Positions 28,640-39,411 of a DNA stretch of 64,000 nt are shown piece after piece. A model generated the notes under the pieces. The model had not been told where the DNA came from. It saw only the letters and a program-made list of their open reading frames with translations, and ran no database searches. A program made the position numbers and the translations under genes. The DNA comes from Effrenium voratum (Eukaryota > Sar > Dinophyceae > Suessiales > Symbiodiniaceae): contig CAUJNA010001879.1 in assembly GCA_963377175.1 (NCBI GenBank), forward strand, positions 964,859 through 1,028,858, in the 5' to 3' direction. Within the stretch, counting starts at the first letter, position 1, and each line of letters starts with the position of its first letter.

Positions 28640-31169
28640 CACCCTTCACCGGACGCGGCTGCGCGCGGCAAACGGCTCCCCGCCGTCAGCAAACACGTCA
28701 CTGACCAAGGGCGGCGGCCCATCGACACCTGCGGCCGAGTGGGCGGGCAAGGCCAAGGGGCTGGCAGCGTGCGCCCGGCTCGCGCCCGCGGCCAAGAAGG
28801 AGGACCAGCGCCGGGCAAAGGCAGCCGACACGGCGCCGCGCACACGAGGCGGCACACTTCTCGCACGCGCCCGCGCCAGCCGCTGCACGAAGTCCACGGT
28901 TTCCGGGCTGAAGCGCCCGCCAACCTCAAGCGCAAGGACCACCAGCCTGCTGCGCGAGTCAGGGCGAAGGAGCTCCGGGTATGTGCGCTCCTTGGCCCGT
29001 CGGGCTTGGCGCAGGGCTGCGCCCTCGGCCCTGTTCTGGTAGCGCCGCGGGGCACCTGTAGAAAACAAGGCCGACACCAGCGTGGTATCCACAGCAAGTT
29101 GCATGCCACCCCACAGGGGTAAGCCATTGGCTATGGTCATCTCCGGGCACGCTGCCGACATTGAGGTCCCTGACCAATGTGTGCATAGCAACCACGGCCC
29201 CTGCTTCACGACAAATGCGCGCTGCCGCCCGTTCAAGTGGGCCGCCCCGTGCTCGCAAAACACCAGATCGCGGACATGCAGAGCGGTGATCGCCAAGAGC
29301 GTCCTGCTCCCTTCCACACCGGCATCGCTCAGGGACGAAAGGCAAGGGCAAGCGCAGGCGTCGCAACACACACGGGCTCCAAAATCAACTCCGGGCAAAC
29401 GGGGAGCATCAAGAAGACCTGGGCTGAGCACGGTCCGGACTGGGACAGCAGCATGGCTGCAGAGGCTGCATCCAAGTTGTCGCTGTGGGCAGCCGCACTT
29501 TGCAAGTCAAAAGCTGCCGACGCTGCTTTCTGCCACCCCCGCCCGATGCCAGGGGCATCGTCCTCAACATCATGTGGTTGCGGCGCATCGTCGCCAAGGA
29601 GTTGGTGCCACTGAGGGGCCTCAAACCCCTGCCGAGCGAGCAGGGTCACGGTTGCCTTGAGCGTGTCCAGGACACGGCAACAAGGCACATCCGGCTCAAG
29701 TTGGCGTACAATATGTTGCGCGAGGTCGGGATCTCTGCGCTGGATCGCCGACAAGCTGTCAGCCCACGAGGCCCAAAACGCCGCGGGTGCATGCAACCGG
29801 GCTGAACGCAGCCCTAGTCCACCATGGCGGAAGGCAAGTTGGGACTGCCGACTGGCCGTGTCCGGGAGCGCCCCCCCGTCCTCTCCAGACAGCATTGCAC
29901 TGAAACATCTCTGCACTGCAGCGTCGTGCTCCATGAAGATCGGTGAGTTCTGGGTGTATGATACGAAGTGAATAGTTGGACCGCGGCGACGCGCAGTACA
30001 GCAACAGCAGCCAAGCGACCTGCAGGTCAGGAAGGATCGGGAGAACCTGCAGGAGGCGAAGTTGTTTGTTGCGCACTGCGTCGAGCTGGGCCCGCACGAA
30101 TGCATTTCCGCCCAAAGGGGCTCCTAGAACGGTAATCCATTGCTCTGCCTCGGGGAGCTGAGCATTGCCACGCCACACATTTCAGCGTGCACTGCTTCCA
30201 AGGCACCGTGCTGGCCGAGGGAGTGGAGAGCGGGCATCAAGGGATCCCCTTCCGCTTGCTGTATGAGGTGTGCAGTCCCGTCTGCGTCATGCCACACATT
30301 TTTCGGATGGTTCCGAATAAAACATGCGCACAAAGGGGAGGCATTGGTTTGTTTTTTTTCGCGCGCGCGCCTTTTTCCGCAGTGGCTTCAACGTGTTTCA
30401 TGGGGGATTTTAAGGGGCGCCTCCGGGCACAGGAGGTCTTTGCCGCTGTTTTTACGGAGGCCAGCTCCTGGTTCGCCCCCGGGACACGGAGAAGCCCCTG
30501 CAGCATCGCTTGGCGGCTCATGGTGTCAAACGCACCGACCCCATCAACGGAGACAAGGGTGCTTTCAGGATCACGCTCGAGGGCGGCCGTCAACACTCTC
30601 CGCACCAGATCGCGTGGACAAAGCAAACTGAAAGGGAGAGCAGGCTTCCTGCCGGGCAGACAGGGACGACCGGCACGTTCTGGAGCAGGGGGTGATGGCC
30701 AGTCAAGTTCTCGTTGCACCGCAGGCACACCCACTCTGGGCCCCACCTGCCCGTACCTCGGTTGAAAACGGGCATCCATGCCATGTGGCGGGAAGGTACG
30801 TCCACCCACGCCTGGTCAGAGTCGGCACGCGAGCTGTCCACTAAGGCTACATGCTGGCAGAAAAAAGCCGTGACAGACGATGGCGGAGGGGGGGGGGGGG
30901 GCAAACTCGGGAGCGAGAGGGACAGAACGAGTGTTGTATGACGGGGCCGCCTGAGGCAAGGAGACCGAGTGCGCGGAACACTGGAAAGCAAAACGCTCCT
31001 CAGCAACCGAAGTCCAACCAGTGCGACAGAACGGGCAGGACATGTGGCGAGAGTTCACACGCAAATGCGCGACACAACTCAGGTGGACACGATGGCCACA
31101 CGAATGGAACCTCGGGCCCTGCGGCCGCACCAGGAACTGCACACATGCAAATGGGGCAGTCTTCAGCAT

Positions 31170-31170
<1 letters not shown>
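28640..31170 (-). pseudogene. LINE-type retrotransposon copy C with N-terminal RING finger
   Basis: Parts in minus-strand order, in several frames. RING-H2-like finger: DCPICMCAV (31,165-31,135), then FHSCGHRVHLSCVAHL and HMSCPFCRTGW (31,118-31,013). A Cys-pair linker, WVCLRCNENLTGHHPLL. RT motif A, VSVDGVGAFDTMSR, near 30,545. The 118-bp module at 30,352-30,469. RT motif B, EGDPLMPALHSLGQHGAL (30,255-30,198). Thumb, WITVLGAPLGGNAFVRAQLD, and YCASPRSNYSLR. Then FRHGGLGLRSARLHAP, a CCHC-like CRCGREQDALGDHRSACP, and a C-terminal domain with GLPLWGGMQLAVDTTLVSAL and ALEVGGRFSPE. Motif C (YxDD) is missing: the sequence jumps near 30,175 from motif B to the thumb. The C-terminal domain could be a restriction-like endonuclease (inference). 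Confidence 0.75.
30352..30469 (-). repeat. 118-bp A-tailed module, copy 2 (inside LINE copy C)
   Basis: On the minus strand it starts AGGAGCTGGCCTCCGTAAAA and ends in AAAAAAAA. It interrupts the RT between GLLRVPGANQ and the motif that normally precedes the WHDADGTAHLI block. The flanks share AACC (GCGAACC before, CAAACC after), a possible short target duplication. Confidence 0.8.

Positions 31171-31205
<35 letters not shown>
31171..31205. repeat. A35 homopolymer
   Basis: Thirty-five uninterrupted A residues on the plus strand, 6 bp outside the first RING-finger codons of LINE copy C on the minus strand. It marks the 5' end of that LINE copy, or the tail of a plus-strand insertion. Confidence 0.95.
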
Positions 31206-31206
<1 letters not shown>

Positions 31207-34140
31207 AGGGCTGAGATCCAGCACGCAACATCGACTCGGGGGCGACAGGAGCCGGCTGGCCAACACCAAGCCCACGAGGCGAGGAGGGCGAAGAAGCCAC
31301 CGAAAGCACTGCAGGCAGCTGACCGTTGTCGACCCTGGGACGGTCCCCCAGATGCTGATTTTTTATACTGGACCGGCCCCCAGTGGTGCTGACCGAATGT
31401 TTACTTGTTTTTTTTTCGGGCCTGTTGTTTTTCTGTTTTTCTCCTTCTCCTGGCCCGGCCTCCAACACCACGGAGGTCTTAACACAGAGCTGTTGTTGAC
31501 CTGGACAGCTTCCAGGGGACTGTTTGTTCATACTGGGCCTGCCTCCCAGCTATGCAATCCGTGGCGCCCCGTCGCGCAACCAAAAGGCAGCCCCAAAACC
31601 AAACAACCGAAAACCGGGGGGGGAGGAGCCAACCAACAAGGCTTGAACACCGCAAAAACGAGCTGCAGCCCTCTTGAGCGGGCGACCACGACTCCGCAAA
31701 GCACCAGACCTGGCGCAGGCCGCCAAAAAAATGCCGAAGGATGACGACACCGGCAGGGAAAACTACGTGAACTCGAGGCAGGACGGGGCCCGGCCTGGGA
31801 AAACAGGAGAGCGAGCCTCCGTAGCCGCAAGCAACGCATGAGCTTCGTGCCAGAGAGCGCGCAACCAAACGCCAACCACAACCCGCCCAACGCGCCCATT
31901 CGGCGTTTGAAGGGCCACCATCCACCCCGACCAAAAGCTGCTGCAATGCATGGCGGGACCCGTGCCTGGGCCAAAGTGGAGGCAGTACGGACTAACAAAG
32001 AACTAGTGGTCTCGTCGTCCAGAACCAAACCCAGCAGGGCCTGCTGCAGCTCCTTTCCTCGCCCGCCGCAATTTGCAACAACGGTGCTGGTTTTTCTACA
32101 GCGTGGCCCGTTCCGAGACATTGATGCGGCCGGGCCTCAGGATCGCCAAGCCTGAGCGCTTCTCCAGTCCGCCGCTGCGTCCACTCCGCGTTGTGCCGAG
32201 CGGGCTGCGCGGCTAGTCGGCCAATGCGAGCTTTCAGCTGCCACTTCCGTTACATGCAACCTGCACCCCTCACTGCGAGACACTGGCAGTTGCGCCGTGG
32301 CACAGTTGTTTTTTTCTCCGCACCTTTTTGCGTCTTGCCAAGCGGTGAGACACGTGCTTCACCGAAAACGAGTGACGAAGGGCGGTGGGCAAGCCAAGTC
32401 CGCGAGGGGCTCGCTGAAGTCGGGCCCAGCGCCGCCAAAGCCAGACCGGCCAGCGCTGACGCGACCCTCGAGGAGAGACTCGGCGAAGGACAGTCGAGCC
32501 GCAAAGGACAGGGACGCCGACCAGCGAGCAACAAAGGCGGCAGCCGGACAAAGGCAGCAGCTCCCTTCCAAGAACCAACTCAGGGGCGGCGCGCTTGAGC
32601 CAGCTGGAAATCCAACACCGCTTGGGATCACGGAGCTCTCCAACGTCAACAGGCAGCAGTGGCGGGATCAACACGTGCGCCACGCTGTCACGAGATGACA
32701 GAGTTGATGCTGCGGAACACTTCTTGAAGCTTGTTGCGCGCCCAGACAAGTCGGTGTTTAAAACAGCCGCTACGATCCTATAAGGGCACGGGCACTGATG
32801 TTATTCCCACGCTTGTCCCGGCAGATCCCGTGGCCGAAGCCCCCCTTCGGTGACGCCGCCATATAATGGAGGGCAAGGCGCAAGAAAGCCAACATGTCGC
32901 TCCAAAAGCGCATCTCCCCATCGACGTTGCGAAGCCGGTTGGGGAGGAAGCGCAAGCGTGCCACGATGGTTCGGCCCGCGTCGGCCAAGCTCTTGCGGAG
33001 GTGGCTGTTTTTTTGCTTTGTCCTTCCCGTGTCGGAATGAGCGTTGGTGGGGATGGGGGAACAATTGGCTGAGGAGAACAAATGTTCTCACCTCGGCACC
33101 CTCGTCAAAGCGACGCGCCCGGCTGACACGGCAGCAGGGCCCTGGCTCCGCGAAAATTTCATGACGTTGCGGAACGAATTGGCACGGCTTCATCGAAATG
33201 GTGCACGTAGCGCGCGACAGCAGCGGCGTCCATTCAGATTCTGGGCGGCTTGGCAACCGACGCATGCCTGCCCTAGCCGCGCTGGCCCAAAACGGGACGC
33301 TCATACCGCGCCCCGCCGAGGAACTCTGCCTTTTTGGCCGACGTGTACGTGGTCTGCTCACGCGTGCGGGCTGGCGCGATCTTCGACGTTTTGAGCGCGG
33401 CGCTGTAGGATTGGGATATGTGGGCGCGAAGAACCGCGGACGGCCACGCGAAGCTGGACTGCCAGCTGAGCCGTAGTGCGCGCCGCCCGTGGGGAGCAGG
33501 ACGCAGCACACGCCGCCACGCGCCGCCCGCAAAGGCACGTGCTGGAGCAGATCCTGAGCGTGGCTCTAAAATTTTTTATTCAGCACGCAGCCTCACAGCA
33601 ATTACTTGCCGCGGGTCTTGCAGAAGCGGTCCTGCCGCCTGCCGAGACGGATAGCTCTTCTACCTCAACGTAGCTGTTCCCGAATGACATGCGACCTCAT
33701 GGAATGAGGACCCCTCACAAACTGCTTGCTTTGTCTACAATTTCGCTTTGAAAGCAGCGGAACAAGGAAAGAACCCATATTAATTAGATGAAATACCCAC
33801 GCCGACAGGAAAACAACTCAGGCGCAAAGGAATCGCCCCCGACCCGCTTTTGCAGCTGCCGGCTTAGGGTTTCGGCTGGCGGCGGCTGTTTGGGCATCGC
33901 AGTCTCACGCCGGGCTAGACTGGGAGGCTTCGCGCTGGTCTGAGAACTTGTGGTGTCATCACATCCGCCGAACCGAGGCCTCGCGGCAACGGCAGCTGCG
34001 CCCGACGCAGCGGCCCGCCGCAGCCAAGCAGCTGACTGACGCAAACTCCGATGGCAGCATCACGTTGCGTTCTGTCCCGGACGGCGGCACCCGCAAAAAA
34101 ATACAGCAGCAGCCAAGCAACATGCCGAGGGATGGCACAA
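31206..34140. other. Region without confident genes
   Basis: Minus-strand frames such as 31,528-32,121 and 32,801-33,538 are open for 200-245 codons but are Arg/Pro/Ala-rich, overlap other equally long frames and have no motif. The stretch 32,860-33,000 (AGRTIVARLRFLPNRLRNVD) has a more natural composition and may be a decayed exon. No repeat family was recognised. Confidence 0.35.
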
Positions 34141-34379
34141 ACTCAGAGTAACGAGCTTTGCTGCGATGCGTTCTGCATCGCATGTTCCAGGCCTGGGTTG
34201 GACAGCATGTGGCTGATGATATCGCCTTGTTTTACTTTAATGCTAAAAGATCCACCGTGCTGCGCCGATCGCCCCCCGTCACTGCGCGCGGAAAATATGG
34301 ATTTGCTGGTTTGCACCCCGGTGTGCCCGTAGTGTGTGTGAGTGCCACAAGCCTTTACTTTTAGCCTGCTCAAGATTCT

Positions 34380-34712
34380 GTTTTGTTGTCCCTTCCGAAC
34401 AGTCCGTTCGAGATCAGTCTTGGTTTGCAAGTTGCCAAGCTCGAAGCCCTTCCGGCGCACATGCGGCTGCCAATACGTTGGCCTGGCGTCGCGCGATCTC
34501 CACGCCCCCGCCGCCTTTCCAAGCGGTCTGGACCGCCGGAGATGGGATGTGTCGGCACCCAGCAAGCTGGGATGGGAGCACCGGTGCCTGCCCAGGCTGA
34601 TGCCCTTCCGGCCATCAGGCTTGTGCAAAGCGATGAGCCGCCCGAGCCCAAATGCGGGCTGAAACCACTTGGGCAACCAGTTGCAGCACACAAACAACTT
34701 TGTCTGACACAT
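34380..34712 (-). pseudogene. Possible LINE RT fragment
   Basis: The minus strand reads WLPKWFQPAFGLGRLIALHK, then PDGRKG, which resembles the RT fingers motif of LINEs (RxTALxKPDGGxRGI). The following frames are broken. This is one short similarity only, so the call is tentative. Confidence 0.3.
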
Positions 34713-34719
34713 GGCATTT

Positions 34720-37454
34720 AAGCGACTGGAACTTTGGCGTGTGCCAAATCCAACCCGTGCGGCGACTGGAAGGCGCGTCGGTCTTGCAAACGAGGGCAGG
34801 CCTCCACGAGTTTCCCACGGTAGAAGCTGCGCGGTCAGCGCCTAGCAGCGGCCGACCTGCGCTCAATGCGGCCAAGCGCCGGAAAGCACGATGCGCGGTG
34901 GGCTGCCCAAGCAGTCTGTGCAAAATACAGATTTTCACTTTGGAACGCTCGAAAACCGGAAACGCAGCAGAGTCTGTTGTGTGCTGATTTCCTGCAGAAC
35001 TTGCTGGTTTCTGAGAGATTGTTGGGTTCCAACCTTTCTGTTGTGAGCCAAACAATGTTATATTAGGGGGTACAGGAAGGGGATGGTTTTGTTTACTTCC
35101 TGAGTTGCGGCCAGTTGCGGGCCTTCAGCGCGAGTCCCACCCAAGCGGCAAGCTACTATGCATCAGCGCGTGCAGCCTTGCGGGGCACGCTGCTCAAGTG
35201 CTTGGGCGGTGGCGCAACCGGCGAAAGTGGCTGTACTGGCGCCTGCCTCAAATTTTCAGGCCCCCAGTCGGCACGCGCGGAACTTCAACATCTCCTTTCC
35301 AAGACCGACAGGGAAAACAACGGAGATGGAACACTGCAGTCTGCCAACTAGCAGCGAGAACGGGACAAACTGACCATTGCTGTTCGGCACCTTGAAGCAA
35401 CAAGCCGCCAGTTAGTTTCGGGCACGCTGTCCTTTCTCAGTGTGCAAACCAAGCATCCAAATAAATGTCAGACGTTCGTTGCCTTTCCTGATTATTTTTC
35501 CACGCGGCGTCAGCCACTTGGCCAAAACTTCATGCGAGGTTCCGCTCGTACTGGCTGCCAGGCCTCAGGCCTAGCGCATCCCCAAACCGCAGCTCCCAGT
35601 ACCAATCAAAACTCAAAGAACTTGAAAGCCCAGTCAACAAAACACTCCTCTCACTCCTCCACATTGGTGAGAAGCATGCAACTAGCTGGACGAGTAATCA
35701 AAGCCAGCATTGAAACAATTGCATGGATGACAGCACGCAAGAGCAATCGCGAATTCTGCAATTAGCAACCACGCAACAAGCCACCTGCCAAGTCAGGCTT
35801 GAAAAGCTAAGATCAATGTTGCTGCTATGAAACTTCAACAGAGAACAAAAAGAGTTGACGTGCGGAAATACATCGAATATGTTCAAGGGTACAAGCGATA
35901 CGATGGCATTGTCGGCACGCCTGGTGCAATCGAACTACCAAAACCAGCCACACAGACCGAGGTGTTCGGAAGGTGCTCTGCCATAGAGCGGCCGACATGA
36001 ACCATAACATTGTGTTCATGCCAAGTGCCATTGAAGACAGCTTGAATGATTCTCTTGTCGAACTTAACACACCACGAGTTCGAGCTTGAGACACTTTGGT
36101 GAGAAGTGCACAAGTTTCACGAGGACGGGGGACCTTTCACAAAACAAAAGGCAAAGCGACGCCTGTCCTTCCCGTGGTGCTTGCCGGGGAATGGCATTCT
36201 TGGTAGCTACCTCGGGATAATGGATAACGGACAATCTAGCGGAAACTATCGGCCGCCAAGATATGTTTGGTCGGGAAAGAATACACTCAAAAACTTGCGG
36301 TACACAAAGTAGAACAATCCAGTAGCAACGAGGAATCCATGATCAAACGAAGGCTTGTGTTCCCGCTGGAGCATGCTCTCAAGTTGGCATGCGGCAAAAA
36401 TCGCGGCAAATCAAGCTCTGGCCAGACTTGGCCGGCACGTTCGCGCAGCAAATGCATTCCAGCAATCTCTCACAAACATGCATGATGCGAGCAATGTACA
36501 TGGTTCACTCGCAAAGCATGCGCAACTGGTTCTCATCGTGCAGCCTTCCGTAAAAAAGTCTAACTGGATTGTGTCATCAAACAGATTGCATGCTTTGTTT
36601 TGTCACGTTTGCACAACCACCTTGCAGCACGCAACGCGTGCCATTGTGCGGCAGAAAATGCTGGCTTACGGGTAAACTCAAGGTTTTTCCACGATGATAT
36701 GAGTTGAATTGGCAAATTCTTTGTGGCATTGCGCTTTCTAGTTTGTGCGCCTGCTTGCGCCTACCCCGGATCAGTGTGTCATTGCGTCAGAGCTGGATGG
36801 TTCATGCGGATCAAGTCAGGTTTCAACCAATCACACTCGCCACTACTCCAACACTTCACGTTTCTGTCATTTGGGATCGGTGCGGGGGGCAATCAGGTTG
36901 GTGCTGGGTGGGTGTGAGGCTCAGCGTCACGAGGGTTCCTACATACCAGGTCCAACAAAAACATGGCATGTTGCACAAGCGCGGCAAAGAGCACAAAACT
37001 GGTTTGGTTGATCCAGTCCCACAAACGACTTTCCGAAGACCCCTCTCACAAACAGGCCCATAACTTCCAACGTGGCACCCCAACCGCTTAAGTACAACTC
37101 AAATTGCTTAAAATACAAGGGGGGTGGGTTGTATTTCAGGCTGGCCGTTTTTTTGGAAGCATGGATTCCTCGAATTTGCAAAGAAAAACAAGGTACAAAG
37201 GGAAGTGTTCTGCTTTGCATGACCGTCGACCACTGTTATAGCGCCGTGAAATACGTATCCTTCATAAAGATTATATTATTTCACATTGTCTTAATTTGCT
37301 TATCTCTTTCAAAGTGCGATACTTGGTTTAGTGGCTTCATGGTAAATGGAATAAGTCAACTCGGTTATAATTATCTTTACACAGACGGATCCTCCGGCAT
37401 CAGGGTGTGGTCCGTCATCCACTGTGCGCGCTGCTGGTTCCACGCCTTCTCCAA
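34720..37454. other. Gene-poor region
   Basis: More A/T-rich than its surroundings, with short frames and no motif on either strand. No tandem repeat stands out by eye. Confidence 0.4.
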
Positions 37455-37665
37455 AGTCAGAGTCGTGGTCTCCAAGGTGTGGCTGCCCACCCTGGAGCCT
37501 CCGCTCCAGCTTCTGTGAGCTGGGGGCCTCCTGCATCCCTGCCTGAAGAGGCTGCAGGATTGCCTGGTTGAGGTCCCCACCAAAGCCCCTGCTCAAGCTT
37601 CCGAGCATCCTCCTCCGCCTCGTCCAGCTGCTTCTTCTTTGCCTCCCTCTCAATCAGTTATCTTG
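37455..37665 (-). CDS. Coiled-coil-like exon remnant without ATG
   Basis: From about 37,665 the minus strand reads LIEREAKKKQLDEAEEDARK, then LEQG, a strongly charged heptad-like helix, before Pro/Gly-rich sequence and a stop near 37,455. There is no start codon, so it may be an exon or a decayed gene end. No function is assigned. Confidence 0.25.
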
Positions 37666-37766
37666 GCCTATCCAAGAACTTGGCCGTGTCCGGGTGGAAA
37701 ATCTGAAGGCTGTACACACAAGCTACTCAAGCATGTACAACAGCCTGGGTCAAGGGTTTCCGATAC

Positions 37767-38940
37767 GTTAAAGGTCCCGCGCACTGCTCCTAGCCTCAAA
37801 TCACCAATAACCCAGAACCAAAAGCCAGGACAAGGGGCGAGATATTCCCGCCCTGTGAAACAGATCGCAAGACATGCGTGTCCTTGCTTAAAAAGTGCCA
37901 AATGAAGGCGCAGCATGCGTGCGCATCAGAGGACCAGCGGGTCCAAAGACGCAAACAGGGCCAGACCGCGGGTCTGGGCCCCCGATAAAAGGCTGGGAGA
38001 GCGCTCCCAGTTCTTGTCCGGCGGAGGACTCCAAAGCGTTGGAGGGTCGGCCGGGAAGCCTAAGTATACTTGGGGCTTATAAGGGTTGGGTGGGTGGGTT
38101 TCAAACGAAACCAGGACTGCGAGTCCTAATCGTGAGTTTGAGGGCTAGGAGCACAAAACAGCAGCGGCGTAGGAGATTCACCCCAGACCTATAAACACAA
38201 GGGAAAAGAAAACCCTTAGCGTTAAAGGTCCCGCGCACTGCTCCTAGCCTCAAATCACCAATAACCCAGAACCAAAAGCCGACCGCAAGGCGCACACCTT
38301 TTTTACCGGGTTGCTTGGGAAGGTAGCACTTTCCTAGGGCACTGCGGTGCACCTAGGACAAGGGGCAAGATACTCCCCCCCAGGACAAGGGGCGAGATAT
38401 TCCCGCCCTGTGAAACAGATCGCAAGACATGCGTGTCCTTGCTTAAAAATGCCAAATGAAGGCGCGGCATGCGTGCCCACGCCTGCATCAGAGGACCAGC
38501 GGGTCCAAAGACGCAAACAGGGCCAGACCGCGGGTCTGGGCCCCCGAAAAAAGGCTGGGAGAGCGCTCCCAGTTCTTGTCCGGTGGAGGACTCCAAAGCG
38601 TTGGAGGGTCGGCCGGGAAGCCTAAGTATACTTAGGGCTTATAAGGGTTGGGTGGGTGGGTTTCAAACGAAACCAGGACTGCGAGTCCTAATCGTGAGTT
38701 TGAGGGCTAGGAGCACAAAACAGCAGCGGCGTAGGAGATTCACCCCAGACCTATAAACACAAGGGAAAAGAAAACCCTTAGCGTTAAAGGTCCCGCGCAC
38801 TGCTCCTAGCCTCAAATCACCAATAACCCAGAACCAAAAGCCGACCTCAAGGCGCACACCTTTTTTACCGGGTTGCTTGGGAAGGTAGCACTTTTCTAGG
38901 GCACTGCGGTGCACCTAGGACAAGGGGCGAGATATTCCCC
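37767..38940. repeat. About 562-bp repeat, two copies plus a truncated third (DIRS-like terminal repeat)
   Basis: GTTAAAGGTCCCGCGCACTG starts at 37,767, 38,221 and 38,783. The second copy is 562 bp. The first lacks about 108 bp (after CCAAAAGCC), and the third stops at CGAGATATTCCCC next to GCAACCCC. The copies are nearly identical outside these deletions. The family is the same as at 18,451-19,022. Confidence 0.9.
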
Positions 38941-38943
38941 AAT

Positions 38944-39007
38944 GCAACCCCGGAAAAAAAGCGATTGAGGCCAAGGCGCAAAGTCCCCCTCTTCAGTGTG
39001 GGGTTGC
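38944..39007. repeat. 64-bp module bounded by GCAACCCC / GGGGTTGC, second copy
   Basis: GCAACCCC (38,944-38,951) and GGGGTTGC (39,000-39,007) are placed as at 19,023-19,087, between the truncated terminal repeat and the RNase H side. The interior shares GGAAA and CTTCAG. Confidence 0.65.
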
Positions 39008-39411
39008 ACCTGCGGCGAAACGAAGCACAGGGAGAAACAATGCGAAAGCACTGCTTGTAATGCACTGCATTGGTTCGCCAATAGACTTCACAGGAAACTG
39101 TTAAGAGATGCATGGCATGCGTTCTCACAAATCTATTTTCCTGATGGGTTGAGTTTGGTCTCAAACTCTGCACGCGCAGCCAGGTGTTCTGGCCACGAAG
39201 GCGCGCGTGTAGGGCGCAGCTCGGGTCCTATGCGGCTCTGTTAGCACAGGCAGCGGCGGCCAGATGTTCTGGGCACCATGGCGCTTCTGCTGGGCACAGT
39301 GTGATGCCTCTACCTGCCTGTGCAAGGCCTGCAGGGCTGAAGCGCACGCGATGCAGGGCGGTTTGCGAAGCGCGCAAGGCGGCTTCTGCTCAAACCATCC
39401 GCCCACTCATT

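Noticed and set aside
31528..32121. 197-codon minus-strand frame as a gene
   Set aside because: Composition is GC-driven, several frames overlap it and no domain or conserved pattern is visible.
37863..38420. ATCGCAAGACATGCG at 37,867 and 38,408 as further hairpin copies
   Set aside because: Both are part of the 0.56-kb terminal repeat, lack the rest of the core and have no complementary arms at 20-nt spacing.
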